The notes under the pieces are model-generated. The model did no database searches. It was not told where the DNA came from and was given only the letters and a program-made list of their open reading frames with translations. DNA of 64,000 nt from Saccharomyces paradoxus (Eukaryota > Ascomycota > Saccharomycetes > Saccharomycetales > Saccharomycetaceae). Location of the stretch: NCBI RefSeq assembly GCF_002079055.1, contig NC_047494.1, positions 186,001 through 250,000 of the forward strand. Direction: 5' to 3'. The translations under genes and the position numbers were made by a program. This document shows, piece after piece, positions 8,615-17,136 of the stretch (its first letter is position 1; each line of letters starts with the position of its first letter).

Positions 8615-10247
8615 ACCTATTCAATGGAGCGAGGAATTCCAAACAGACGATAATACCTCCAACCATGAATATGGAGACGTCAATACTACTACCCCTGAGC
8701 CGTTTCATAGAACAGCTATGCAGCAAGACTCAACATCCTGGAGCCTAATCAGAACATTGAGGAAATATGCGAAGTTTATCGGTCCTGGTTTGATGGTGTC
8801 TGTATCGTACATGGATCCTGGTAACTATAGTACGGCTGTGGCAGCAGGTTCTGCTCATCGGTACAAGCTTTTATTTTCCGTCTTAGTTTCTAATTTCATG
8901 GCTGCATTTTGGCAATACCTTTGTGCCAGATTGGGTGCTGTCACGGGCCTGGATCTAGCACAAAATTGTAAAAAACATTTGCCCTTTGGGCTTAATATTA
9001 CTCTTTACATCCTGGCAGAGATGGCTATCATTGCCACAGACCTCGCAGAAGTAGTAGGAACCGCTATTTCGTTGAATATCCTCTTCCATATACCACTCGC
9101 CTTAGGCGTAATTCTTACCGTGGTAGACGTTTTGATTGTGCTGCTTGCTTACAAACCTAACGGATCCATGAAAGGTATCAGAATATTTGAAGCTTTTGTT
9201 TCTTTGTTGGTGGTTCTTACCGTAGTTTGCTTTACTGTGGAATTGTTTTACGCCAAATTAGGGCCTGCCAAAGAAATTTTCTCTGGGTTTCTACCCAGTA
9301 AAGCTGTTTTTGAAGGTGACGGTCTATATTTGAGCCTGGCAATTCTAGGTGCCACGGTGATGCCTCATTCATTATATTTGGGGTCAGGTGTGGTTCAACC
9401 AAGATTAAGAGAGTATGATATCAAAAACGGACACTACCTACCAGACGCGAACGATATGGATAACAATCACGGTAATTACAGGCCATCTTATGAGGCTATC
9501 AGCGAAACTTTGCATTTTACTATAACAGAATTGCTGATCTCACTGTTCACAGTGGCATTATTTGTCAACTGTGCTATCCTTATCGTATCTGGTGCTACAC
9601 TATACGGTTCTACTCAAAATTCTGAGGAAGCTGACTTATTTTCTATTTACAACCTACTCTGTAGCACTCTTTCCAAGGGGGCGGGAACGGTATTCGTGCT
9701 GGCATTGTTGTTTTCAGGACAAAGTGCAGGTATTGTATGTACGTTGAGTGGACAGATGGTTAGTGAAGGGTTTTTAAATTGGACTGTTTCTCCGGCATTG
9801 AGAAGGTCCGCCACAAGGGCGGTAGCTATCACGCCTTGTTTGATTTTAGTGCTTGTAGCTGGACGTAGTGGGCTCTCCGGTGCCCTAAATGCCTCTCAAG
9901 TGGTGCTTTCTCTCTTGCTGCCCTTTGTTTCTGCACCTTTACTTTACTTCACATCAAGCAAGAAAATCATGCGTGTACAACTCAACCGCAGCAAAGAACT
10001 TTCAAGAACTACGGACAAAAAATACGTGGGCGATCGAAACGAAGACGATGAAACCATTGAGCTGGAAGAAATGGGCATTGGCAGCAGCTCACAGGAGCGC
10101 GGCCTAGTTTCTCCTGCTCCAGAATACAAAGACATGAGCAATGGCATAATCGTCACCGTACTCGCGGTCATAGTGTGGCTGATAATTTCGGGACTGAACT
10201 TCTACATGTTACTGGGCTTTACCACGGGCAAAGAAGTACATCTCTAG
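8595..10247 (+). CDS. SMF2: Nramp-family divalent metal (manganese) transporter Smf2
   Basis: This 550-residue protein is one residue longer than S. cerevisiae Smf2 as I recall it. It is an Nramp H+-coupled divalent metal transporter that, in yeast, supplies Mn2+ from intracellular vesicles to the Golgi and mitochondria. The metal-binding DPGN of the first membrane span is at residues 74-77 (MDPGNYSTAVAAG). The matching span-6 MPH motif is at 256-258 (MPHSLYLGSGVV). About 11 hydrophobic spans are visible. Residues ~280-305 and ~460-515 are hydrophilic loops, the latter acidic. The N-terminal ~50 residues are hydrophilic and are the most diverged part. Smf proteins are regulated post-translationally through Bsd2/Tre1/Tre2 and vacuolar sorting, which the DNA does not show. 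An overlapping upstream ATG seven bases before the start is unusual. Confidence 0.96.
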   Translation: MTSQEYEPIQWSEEFQTDDNTSNHEYGDVNTTTPEPFHRTAMQQDSTSWSLIRTLRKYAKFIGPGLMVSVSYMDPGNYSTAVAAGSAHRYKLLFSVLVSNFMAAFWQYLCARLGAVTGLDLAQNCKKHLPFGLNITLYILAEMAIIATDLAEVVGTAISLNILFHIPLALGVILTVVDVLIVLLAYKPNGSMKGIRIFEAFVSLLVVLTVVCFTVELFYAKLGPAKEIFSGFLPSKAVFEGDGLYLSLAILGATVMPHSLYLGSGVVQPRLREYDIKNGHYLPDANDMDNNHGNYRPSYEAISETLHFTITELLISLFTVALFVNCAILIVSGATLYGSTQNSEEADLFSIYNLLCSTLSKGAGTVFVLALLFSGQSAGIVCTLSGQMVSEGFLNWTVSPALRRSATRAVAITPCLILVLVAGRSGLSGALNASQVVLSLLLPFVSAPLLYFTSSKKIMRVQLNRSKELSRTTDKKYVGDRNEDDETIELEEMGIGSSSQERGLVSPAPEYKDMSNGIIVTVLAVIVWLIISGLNFYMLLGFTTGKEVHL

Positions 10248-10346
10248 TATAACATTTTTTAAAATAGTATTAAATACACATTTTATCCTAGAATAATAAT
10301 ACAAAGTAGAAAGTAAAATGTAAATGCTGAGCTATACTATAGCCTT

Positions 10347-10359
10347 ATCGTCCTATACG
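10347..10359 (+). promoter_or_regulatory. Abf1 site (ATCGT-N5-ACG) before COX6
   Basis: The 13 bases fit the Abf1 consensus RTCRYN5ACG exactly. Abf1 is known to bind the COX6 upstream activation region in S. cerevisiae. The site is 291 bp upstream of the COX6 ATG. Confidence 0.75.
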
Positions 10360-10361
10360 AG

Positions 10362-10366
10362 CCAAT
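10362..10366 (+). promoter_or_regulatory. CCAAT box (Hap2/3/4/5) before COX6
   Basis: CCAAT followed by CA gives the CCAATCA form favoured by the Hap complex. It sits two bases from the Abf1 site in front of a respiratory gene, which supports function; COX6 is a known HAP-dependent, glucose-repressed gene. Confidence 0.7.
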
Positions 10367-10649
10367 CAGGGCCCCGCGCGTTATTTCCGCCGCTTGCAGC
10401 TCTGTTCGAATCTCCCTATGAAAAGGGACCTAATTGGTGCGGGCAAAGCATTAATAAAGATCAAAGAATTGCTCTTGCTTATCAAGGTGACAGATCTCAA
10501 AGTTACCTCACTTCTTTATATCTCACCCACAGTTTAGCATACCTATTTATTAATACGGTTCGAAAATTATACCGTTGCTGAGATTGAATAGCAGAGACAA
10601 AAACAGCCGAACAATTGTATTTGACACATAAACCAATAAATATACAGCA

Positions 10650-11096
10650 ATGTTATCAAGGGCCATATTCAGAAATCCAGTCATAAATAGGACTTTATTG
10701 AGAGCCAGACCTGGCGCTTACTCCGCAATTAGATTGACTAGAAACTCATTGATTCAAAGCAGGAAGTATTCTGATGCACATGACGAAGAGACCTTTGAGG
10801 AATTTACCGCAAGATACGAAAAGGAGTTCGATGAAGCCTATGATTTGTTCGAAGTGCAAAGAGTGCTAAACAACTGTTTTTCTTATGATTTAGTTCCTGC
10901 TCCCGCAGTTATTGAAAAGGCTTTGAGGGCCGCCAGAAGAGTCAATGACTTGCCTACCGCAATTAGAGTATTTGAGGCTTTGAAATACAAGGTGGAAAAC
11001 GAAGACCAATACAAGGCCTATTTGGATGAATTGAAGGATGTCAGACAAGAATTGGGCGTTCCCTTAAAGGAAGAACTATTTACAAGCTCTTCTTAA
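10650..11096 (+). CDS. COX6: cytochrome c oxidase subunit VI (Cox6)
   Basis: This 148-residue nuclear-encoded subunit VI of cytochrome c oxidase (complex IV; Cox5a/COX5A in mammals) has the same length as the yeast protein. Residues 1-40 are rich in Arg and Ser with almost no acid (MLSRAIFRNPVINRTLLRARPG), a typical cleavable mitochondrial presequence. The mature part begins near the acidic SDAHDEETFEEF. It is soluble and helical with no membrane span, binding the matrix face of the complex. The context is well regulated: Abf1 and CCAAT elements lie about 290 bp upstream. It is followed by a 700-bp spacer before CIC1. Confidence 0.97.
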   Translation: MLSRAIFRNPVINRTLLRARPGAYSAIRLTRNSLIQSRKYSDAHDEETFEEFTARYEKEFDEAYDLFEVQRVLNNCFSYDLVPAPAVIEKALRAARRVNDLPTAIRVFEALKYKVENEDQYKAYLDELKDVRQELGVPLKEELFTSSS

Positions 11097-11341
11097 TCAT
11101 CATGAAAAAGCTACCTCCAGACGTCTGTAGTTTTGTTGTCCTTTTTTATTTGTGGAAAACTCCTCCATTTGAAATAAGATTCGTATTTATTTTGTAAAAC
11201 GATTTTAGTTTTTATTTTTTTCTTCCCTTTTGTCTTATTATTTGTTTACCCTTTATGGATATTCATCTATTCAGAAACTAATAAATCAAAATGAACAATA
11301 GGATTTACAAGAGGTGAAAATAAGAAAAGTAAAAGAAAAAT

Positions 11342-11352
11342 ATTTATATTTA
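11342..11352 (+). other. exact match to ARS consensus (possible replication origin)
   Basis: ATTTATATTTA fits WTTTAYRTTTW at all 11 positions and lies in a long non-coding AT-rich spacer. Single matches are common by chance, and I see no convincing B elements, so this is only a candidate. Confidence 0.2.
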
Positions 11353-11652
11353 ACCATTATGACTTCCACTTTGTTTTCTCTACTCTATTGCTTTAACAAA
11401 CTCTATTTTGGTAATGAGGGCCGGTCACAGATTACCTTTAATATCCTTTGTTAATAGCTTTTCTGTACGCTATCTCAGGGAAAGAATAATAGGAAAAATA
11501 ATAAAATAATAAATAACTATATAAAAACAAAAACCTAGAATATACCATTGAAGAACCACTTGGCATCACTATTCTATTTCCATTAATTATCGTTGCGTCA
11601 ATAAATGTGTGGTCAATGTCACTTCCTACTAAAAAATCGAGAAAGATTTTCC

Positions 11653-11683
11653 TGAAAAATTTTTTTCCACTGGAGCTCATCGC
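11653..11683 (+). promoter_or_regulatory. RRPE-like plus PAC elements before CIC1
   Basis: TGAAAAATTTTTTT (11653-11666) resembles the ribosomal-RNA-processing element bound by Stb3. CTCATCGC (11676-11683) is an exact PAC element bound by Dot6/Tod6. The pair lies about 120-145 bp before the CIC1 ATG, the classic arrangement of ribosome-biogenesis genes. Confidence 0.75.
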
Positions 11684-11798
11684 AAATTTTGAAAAGTAGT
11701 GAAAAGTGTTTGTATACTGCTTAAAGAATAGTGTCTGTTTTACAAGAAATATTAAATAGCAGGCAGATAAACCCACGCTCCTGAGTATAAACTATAAA

Positions 11799-12929
11799 AT
11801 GGCTAAGAAGAGTAACTCAAAGAAGTCCACGCCTGTGAGTACACCAAACAAAGAAAAGAAGAAGGTTGCTGAAAAAAAATCTTCTACAGCCATTCCTAGG
11901 GAAAGAGTTACTAAAGCTATTAGCGAGCTTATAAAATTCATTTCTAAACCACAAGATGAAGATAACGAAGAAGAAAGTAACGGTAAGAAGAATTTATTGG
12001 AAGATGACGAAGAAGAATTGAAGAAAGATTTGCAATTAATCGTAGTAAATAATAAATCATTCACTGGTACTTCCAAATCATTCAAGTTGAAATTACTGAA
12101 TGTCAAACATTCGTTTTATAAGCCTTGGAAGCAAGCCAGTGTAACAGCAGTTAAGGATTTCAAAGTTTTATTGGTTTTGAAAGATTCTGATATTAAAAAA
12201 GTTTCAGAAGATGATTTATTCGACAAACTAGATTCGGAAGGAATCAAGATTGATGAAATTATTTGCGGTAAAGACTTAAAGACTGTTTACAAAGCATATG
12301 AAGCTAGAAATGCTTTTATATCTCAGTTTTCTTTGATTTTGGCTGACGACAGTATAATTACATCTTTGCCAAAACTTATGGGAGGCAAGGCCTACAACAA
12401 AGTAGAAACTACTCCTATATCAATTAGAACACATGCAAATAAGGAGTTTTCTTTGACCACTTTGACAAACAATATTAAAAAGGTGTACCTGAATCAATTG
12501 CCTGTCAAACTTCCAAGAGGTACCACTTTGAACGTTCATTTGGGTAATTTAGAGTGGCTAAAGCCAGAAGAGTTTGTAGATAACGTTGAATTAATCTCTG
12601 AACAGTTAGTCAAGGCATTCCCAATCAGATCTATTTTCATCAAGACCAATAAATCGCCTGTATTGCCATTATACTATAACCAAGACGTTCTTGATGAACT
12701 TGTCGCTAAAAAGGAGAAAACTGAAGAAACACAAGAAGATGACATGGTCACCATTGATGGTGTACAAGTTCACTTATCTACCTTCAACAAGGGTTTGATG
12801 GAAATTGCTAACCCCTCCGAATTGGGTTCAATTTTCTCCAAGCAAGTCAACAATGCTAAAAAGAGATCCTCTAGCGAACTTGAAAAAGAATCTAGCGAGT
12901 CTGAAGCTGTTAAGAAGGCTAAAAGTTAA
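11799..12929 (+). CDS. CIC1: 60S pre-ribosome factor Cic1/Nsa3 (L1-like)
   Basis: This 376-residue protein equals yeast Cic1 in length. It is an essential nucleolar factor of early 60S pre-ribosomes (also called Nsa3), with a described second role as an adaptor linking the proteasome to SCF components. The N-terminal ~75 residues are lysine/acid-rich and low-complexity. Residues ~85-310 form a ribosomal-L1-like fold, visible from the family pattern (KAFPIRSIFIKTNKSPVLPLY at its end). The C-terminal tail (KKRSSSELEKESSESEAVKKAKS) is charged and probably nuclear-targeting. The PAC and RRPE elements just upstream fit co-regulation with other ribosome-biogenesis genes in this window (RRP3, SSF1). 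Confidence 0.96.
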   Translation: MAKKSNSKKSTPVSTPNKEKKKVAEKKSSTAIPRERVTKAISELIKFISKPQDEDNEEESNGKKNLLEDDEEELKKDLQLIVVNNKSFTGTSKSFKLKLLNVKHSFYKPWKQASVTAVKDFKVLLVLKDSDIKKVSEDDLFDKLDSEGIKIDEIICGKDLKTVYKAYEARNAFISQFSLILADDSIITSLPKLMGGKAYNKVETTPISIRTHANKEFSLTTLTNNIKKVYLNQLPVKLPRGTTLNVHLGNLEWLKPEEFVDNVELISEQLVKAFPIRSIFIKTNKSPVLPLYYNQDVLDELVAKKEKTEETQEDDMVTIDGVQVHLSTFNKGLMEIANPSELGSIFSKQVNNAKKRSSSELEKESSESEAVKKAKS

Positions 12930-13422
12930 TTTTTTCCTCCTCTTCTATCTTTCCCCTCATTTTTGCTCTTACGAGGAAAAAAAGTTGGATTTCAGAGAGT
13001 GCGGTGCATATGTATATATCTATATATGTTTGAAGTGTATATTAAATATAAAGTCATTATCAGAATATTGGTTTCTCGGTCTAAGAACTTATACATTTTG
13101 AATGATCTGCTGCTGTGTTAATTTCCTTCAAATTAGTTGACAATTGAAACGTGATTGGAAAGAACAGCATTTTATTCTAAAAATATTTTCTAATAATAAT
13201 TTTAAGCATTATTACATATATGGTTTTACTCTTGGGGCAACATATGCGATGCTTTTTACTTACCTTTTCTTAAATTATTAATATATACCTAAAATTAACG
13301 ATCTAAACAAAATACCTAAGGGTACTCAAACTGAGTATAATTATCGATTGAACTTCCTCTCTTTTTGAAAACTAAAAACAGCAAAAAATAAGATGAATAT
13401 ATTTTAAAGGTTATTCATTAAT
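12930..13422. other. CIC1-CUP1 convergent 3' region; no gene seen
   Basis: The two genes converge on this 493-bp AT-rich stretch, which therefore holds both terminators (for example TATATATCTATATATG at 13011-13027 after CIC1). In S. cerevisiae one edge of the CUP1 tandem unit lies near here; no repeated copy of CUP1 or RSC30 sequence is present. Confidence 0.5.
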
Positions 13423-13605
13423 TTATTCAGAGCAGCATGGCTTCTTAGTTTTTTCAGACTTGTTGCCGCAAGGGCACTTGTCGTCGCTGTCGCAGCCCGT
13501 TGGGCAGCTGCACGATTTTTGGCATTGTTCATTATTTTTGCAGCTGCCACATTTGCATTGGCATTCATGACCTTCATTTTGGAAGTTAATTAATTCGCTG
13601 AACAT
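13423..13605 (-). CDS. CUP1: copper metallothionein Cup1
   Basis: This 60-residue cysteine-rich protein binds Cu(I) in the cytosol and protects against copper. Twelve cysteines are at 15, 17, 19, 22, 28, 32, 34, 38, 44, 46, 57 and 58, the full S. cerevisiae set, mostly as C-x-C and C-x-x-C. The N-terminus MFSELINFQNEGHECQC is the family form. The C-terminus is CCSE, one residue shorter than the CCSGK I recall for S. cerevisiae; further differences include K18, D39, K52 and P56. The start is the ATG at 13605; the frame continues upstream for 23 codons without an ATG. Only one copy is present, between CIC1 and a full-length RSC30, unlike the tandem array of many S. cerevisiae strains. The upstream sequence has Ace1 sites, a heat-shock element and a TATA box. 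Confidence 0.97.
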   Translation of the reverse strand: MFSELINFQNEGHECQCKCGSCKNNEQCQKSCSCPTGCDSDDKCPCGNKSEKTKKPCCSE

Positions 13606-14061
13606 TTTGTGTGATGATTTATTGGATGTTTTGGTTTTCTTTCTCCTGTTTTGATGACTTCTATAGAATATCATAATACCATAAAGACATCATAATGAAA
13701 TTGACACGAGATTAGATGTTATTTGCTCCTCTTTTATATGATTCTGTCAATCCATCCTGTGTTGGTAGTCTTTTTTGCTGGAACGCTTCAGCGGAAAAGA
13801 CGCATCGCTCTTTTTGCTTCTAGAAGAAACGCCAGCAAAATAATCTCTAATAGTGACAGCAATAATGTCTTTTTTCTAGTTAGTAAGTAACAAGGCTTAG
13901 AAATAAGCTTGGAATAAAGGGTGGGGAAGTAATAATTAAAATCATCCATATAAACCTATACTCACATATGAAGAAAAATAATACAAAAGTGTTTTAAATA
14001 CAGATACGTACATGTACATATGCACGTATAGCGTCCAAATTTTGGTAATGGGATCCGTTTC
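13606..14061 (-). promoter_or_regulatory. CUP1 promoter and RSC30 3' flank
   Basis: This 456-bp stretch carries the CUP1 control region on the minus strand. A TATA box (TATAAAAG, complement of 13731-13738) lies about 125 bp before the ATG. Copper-responsive Ace1 motifs and a heat-shock element lie between 13771 and 13840. The part from about 13860 to 14061 is the RSC30 3' flank, with no other feature seen. Confidence 0.75.
13771..13840 (-). promoter_or_regulatory. copper/heat UAS of CUP1: Ace1 (Cup2) motifs and a heat-shock element
   Basis: Two T-rich-GCTG motifs of the Ace1 type are in opposite orientation: TTTTTTGCTGGA at 13771-13782 and the complement of ACGCCAGCAAAA at 13829-13840. A third GCGATGC-type motif is the complement of 13799-13808. 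TTCTAGAAG followed by AAA (13818-13829) forms inverted nGAAn units, the binding pattern of Hsf1. This is the same architecture as the S. cerevisiae CUP1 UAS. Confidence 0.8.
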
Positions 14062-16716
14062 CTAATTATAAAATGCATCATAGAAATCATTGAAGTTTGC
14101 TGTAGTAATGCCTAGATTATCTGATTCTAGGTCCTTGTCAATAATTATATTCCTTTGGAAAACTTCTCTTTCCATTAAAAAATCTGAAATTTCCTTAAAT
14201 TTCAAATAAATTCTGTTCAGTTCGCTGATAGGGAACTTCAAGAGGACGTTTTTGTTCTTTGCTGACTGACTATAATCTGTAGCATTATTATTATCATCGG
14301 AGTTTCTCGCAAAATTTTGCTTTTTCTTGCTGAATCTTAGCATATATTTGATCAAATTCAAAGCCTTCTCAAAATTTTTGATGGGTTTGAAATTTCCGTT
14401 GCTATTCATTGCATCTCGTAAAAAGGAAACGATAATTTCTAATTTTTTCAAAATTTCCAAAATCTTGTCATGGATCAATAGCAACTGGACGTTAATTTCC
14501 TCATTTGAAAGATTTTTATAAAACTCGTCATATAATATTACTTCACAACGCTGGAAAATGGCAAACGTTATCGCTATAAAATTCTGTAAGATTTCCACAA
14601 AATGGTTTGTTAATAGGAATTCTTTACCATCAGAATGAAATTGATTATTGCCGCTCGAAAATGATCTTATCGACTTGATGGGGAAAATAAAATTAAATGA
14701 TACTGAATAAAAAATGTGCATAGTAGAAATAATTTTCATTAAATTCTTTGCACATTTTTCAGAGTTTGACGTCTTCTTGCTGTTAGAAGAATGTTGAATT
14801 GCCATGGATAAAGATGATTCGTTTTGAATGAAAAGGAAAAAATTTGTATAAACAATGGTATTAATAAAGTTTAAAGTATCTTTCCATTCTTTGCCGACTT
14901 CGTTATCATGACAATATAGGTCTAATGTGTTACTGACACCCGTAGTTAAGGTTTCCAGTAGACTTTCAATTTTAGCTGAATTTACTGGCAAGTAGAAAGG
15001 AACATCTTGCAGAAGATTTACCAATTTTGCTTGTGTTTCCAATAATTTTAAATCGTTAGTAATTAAAGGAATGTCATTTGTATCGATAGAAGCAGGTATT
15101 GGAGACAAATTTTCAGTAGCAGATACCATGAATGAAGATTGACCTAGAAGCGAATGTCTTGAGTAGTACATTTTTTTTAAGAAATGGAATAACTTGAAAT
15201 CATTTATCTGGAAGCTTAACAGACAGCTCAAATCTTCGTCTAAATTTGATTTATGATCATCATGCATGTTTAAAGATTCATAGAATTTCGTGATGGCAAT
15301 AAACTTGATTGTCTCTTGATCATAAGATTCCAGGTCTACCAATGTGATTTGGCTTCGAATCACCCTCAAATTATCCATTAATGCCGAAACATTGGTATTA
15401 ATAGCCTGCTTATTGAACAAGGTCCTTGAATCGTTCAACAACAGTAGAAACACCGTTAATTGGCCTAGTTTGGTCAGTTGAGATAAGGGAAGATTAATCA
15501 TTGAGAAGGAAGGACAGGTATCACCATCTGGAAAAGATTTATGAACATATTCCAGTAAGAGGATTTTGTCAAAGATTGGCAAAAATTCTTCAATATTTAA
15601 ATTCCCAACGGGTTCAGAGTTTAGTGTCTCGATAATTGCTGCTTTTGGCGGGAAGTAAACTTTACCAACCTCCGTAAATTGTTGGCGATTATTACCGATA
15701 AGAGGACTCACTTTGAACTGATTAATATGGCAGATATCGTGCAAAATATTATAAAACTTGAAAAGGTAATGATCTCTAAGAATGATAAAGTTTTTGGTGA
15801 AAAGGTAGTTGGGAGTATCCTTCAACGGTTTCACTTGGACTAAACTTTGTACATCTGTTACTGTTAGGGCCGTAAAGTATTTTTGTGACGACGTGGAGGG
15901 TCTCGAAGTCGGATGACCAAACCCGGTTCTTTTACCGTCGACCTTACCTTTCTTAGAATCCTCACCTGCCTTACTAATTTTGTTTGCTATGGAATTATCA
16001 GTACCTAAATTTGATTTTTCTTTCAAGCTTTTGAGTTGTAAGCCTTGTAAATCGAGCAATTTGTTTCTCAAAAAGTCTATTTCCTTGACCAATACTTCCT
16101 CTTGAGTGAATGGAGAAGTCATAAGATCGAAAACTGCCGAGTCCTGATTCATACCAACATTAAAAGGGTATGGGCTATCTGTATAGTCGAAACTTTGAGC
16201 ATTAACCAATTGTAATCGCGTGTTGTATTCTCTAATTTGATCCATGGAGGGGACATCAGGACTATCGCTCCTTACAATAGTGTTTCCGTGAACATTACTA
16301 TTAACGTTAGTACTATTCTGGCGAGGGGTAGTATTATTATTGGTGCTGCTATTTTGGTAACTAGCAGCCTTGTTCCACTGCATTGTAGTATCCACAGTGG
16401 GGCTGAACGAGAAGTTTGACGCCTCCATTGACGTTTGCATGATTGGATACTGCGTTTGAATCATTACATTTTTCTGATTTACACCGTTTCCCTGACTGAA
16501 ATGGTTGGCACCTTGGCCATTGCCGTGCGTGGATATCCCGGACGCAGAGGGCACAGCGACCATCTTACCAGGTCCATCTGGATAGAAACAGTCCGGTTTG
16601 TTATACTTGACACAATTCCCGCATATCGGTTTTGCCCTGTCGCACCCGATCTTTCTCTTCCTGCATTGGGTGCAAGCAGGCGGCTTCCTCACTTTTCTCA
16701 CTTGCATGTCCATCAT
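14062..16716 (-). CDS. RSC30: RSC chromatin-remodelling complex zinc-cluster subunit Rsc30
   Basis: This 884-residue protein is a subunit of the RSC chromatin remodeller that pairs with Rsc3 and recognises CGCG-type promoter elements. The Zn2Cys6 cluster is at the N-terminus, with cysteines 15, 18, 25, 32, 35 and 43 (CTQCRKRKIGC...CGNC...C). Residues ~60-240 are Asn/Ser/Gln-rich and fast-changing. The rest is a long helical regulatory domain. The start is the ATG pair at 16716; upstream of it the frame has no ATG. The gene is complete. In S. cerevisiae strains with the CUP1 array, a truncated copy of this gene (YHR054C) is part of each repeat unit; no such copy exists here. Divergence from S. 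cerevisiae is visibly higher than in neighbouring genes, as expected for low-complexity parts. Confidence 0.96.
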   Translation of the reverse strand: MMDMQVRKVRKPPACTQCRKRKIGCDRAKPICGNCVKYNKPDCFYPDGPGKMVAVPSASGISTHGNGQGANHFSQGNGVNQKNVMIQTQYPIMQTSMEASNFSFSPTVDTTMQWNKAASYQNSSTNNNTTPRQNSTNVNSNVHGNTIVRSDSPDVPSMDQIREYNTRLQLVNAQSFDYTDSPYPFNVGMNQDSAVFDLMTSPFTQEEVLVKEIDFLRNKLLDLQGLQLKSLKEKSNLGTDNSIANKISKAGEDSKKGKVDGKRTGFGHPTSRPSTSSQKYFTALTVTDVQSLVQVKPLKDTPNYLFTKNFIILRDHYLFKFYNILHDICHINQFKVSPLIGNNRQQFTEVGKVYFPPKAAIIETLNSEPVGNLNIEEFLPIFDKILLLEYVHKSFPDGDTCPSFSMINLPLSQLTKLGQLTVFLLLLNDSRTLFNKQAINTNVSALMDNLRVIRSQITLVDLESYDQETIKFIAITKFYESLNMHDDHKSNLDEDLSCLLSFQINDFKLFHFLKKMYYSRHSLLGQSSFMVSATENLSPIPASIDTNDIPLITNDLKLLETQAKLVNLLQDVPFYLPVNSAKIESLLETLTTGVSNTLDLYCHDNEVGKEWKDTLNFINTIVYTNFFLFIQNESSLSMAIQHSSNSKKTSNSEKCAKNLMKIISTMHIFYSVSFNFIFPIKSIRSFSSGNNQFHSDGKEFLLTNHFVEILQNFIAITFAIFQRCEVILYDEFYKNLSNEEINVQLLLIHDKILEILKKLEIIVSFLRDAMNSNGNFKPIKNFEKALNLIKYMLRFSKKKQNFARNSDDNNNATDYSQSAKNKNVLLKFPISELNRIYLKFKEISDFLMEREVFQRNIIIDKDLESDNLGITTANFNDFYDAFYN

Positions 16717-17136
16717 GATTAAAAACAAACGGCAAAGCTACAGCACTAGTCACAGCGGACAACGACAATGCCCCTCTCACAAACTGCTAGGATGCATTAA
16801 AAGAACAACAACTTTCTTCTTGTTCTTCCTCTCTTTGCATCATTCCTGCAAAATATCACACTGCACGAGCTAGGATGTATAAGTGCTAACTATCATTAGT
16901 GGACATGCCGAGGTAGCACTTCAAGGCGCTATAATTCCTCCAGCTAATCCTTGCTGTTGTACCGGGTGTGGATGGTACCAATACTGTATCAACTTTAGCC
17001 TGCCCCCTTATGGCCCCAGTGTAGGATTTTTTTTTGTTCTTTGCTTAATTACACTAATTTATTCTTAACATTATATACTGACTGGCGTTGATCTCAGATA
17101 TCTATGTATATTGCACAATACAAATTCCGCGTATAT
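16717..17136. other. RSC30 promoter and CPR2 3' flank
   Basis: This 420-bp spacer holds the RSC30 promoter (minus strand). It is more GC-rich than most spacers here, with a CCCCCTTATGGCCCC patch at about 17003-17017 that includes a stress-response-element-like CCCCT. No gene is supported; a 91-codon plus-strand frame across 16598-16873 overlaps RSC30 and looks spurious. Confidence 0.45.

Larger units (their letters stand above)
10248..10649. promoter_or_regulatory. COX6 promoter region
   Basis: This 402-bp spacer downstream of SMF2 contains the COX6 regulatory sequence. An Abf1 consensus match lies at 10347-10359 and a CCAAT box at 10362-10366, only two bases further. A TATA-like TATTTATTAATA run is at about 10541-10555. 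The combination is what is known for S. cerevisiae COX6, which needs Hap2/3/4/5 and Abf1. Confidence 0.7.
11097..11798. other. COX6 3' flank and CIC1 promoter; candidate ARS consensus
   Basis: This 702-bp spacer is very AT-rich. It holds one exact ARS-consensus 11-mer (ATTTATATTTA, 11342-11352) flanked on its left by an A-rich stretch, and, close to CIC1, an RRPE-like element (11653-11666) and a PAC element (11676-11683). Open frames on the minus strand around 11440-11780 are lysine/phenylalanine-rich chance frames. Confidence 0.5.

Noticed and set aside
10404-10412. GTTCGAATC, a tRNA B-box-like sequence in the COX6 promoter
   Set aside because: No A box, acceptor pairing or cloverleaf can be drawn around it.
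10324-10581. 85-codon plus-strand frame between SMF2 and COX6
   Set aside because: It covers the COX6 Abf1 and CCAAT elements and shows no recognisable protein pattern.
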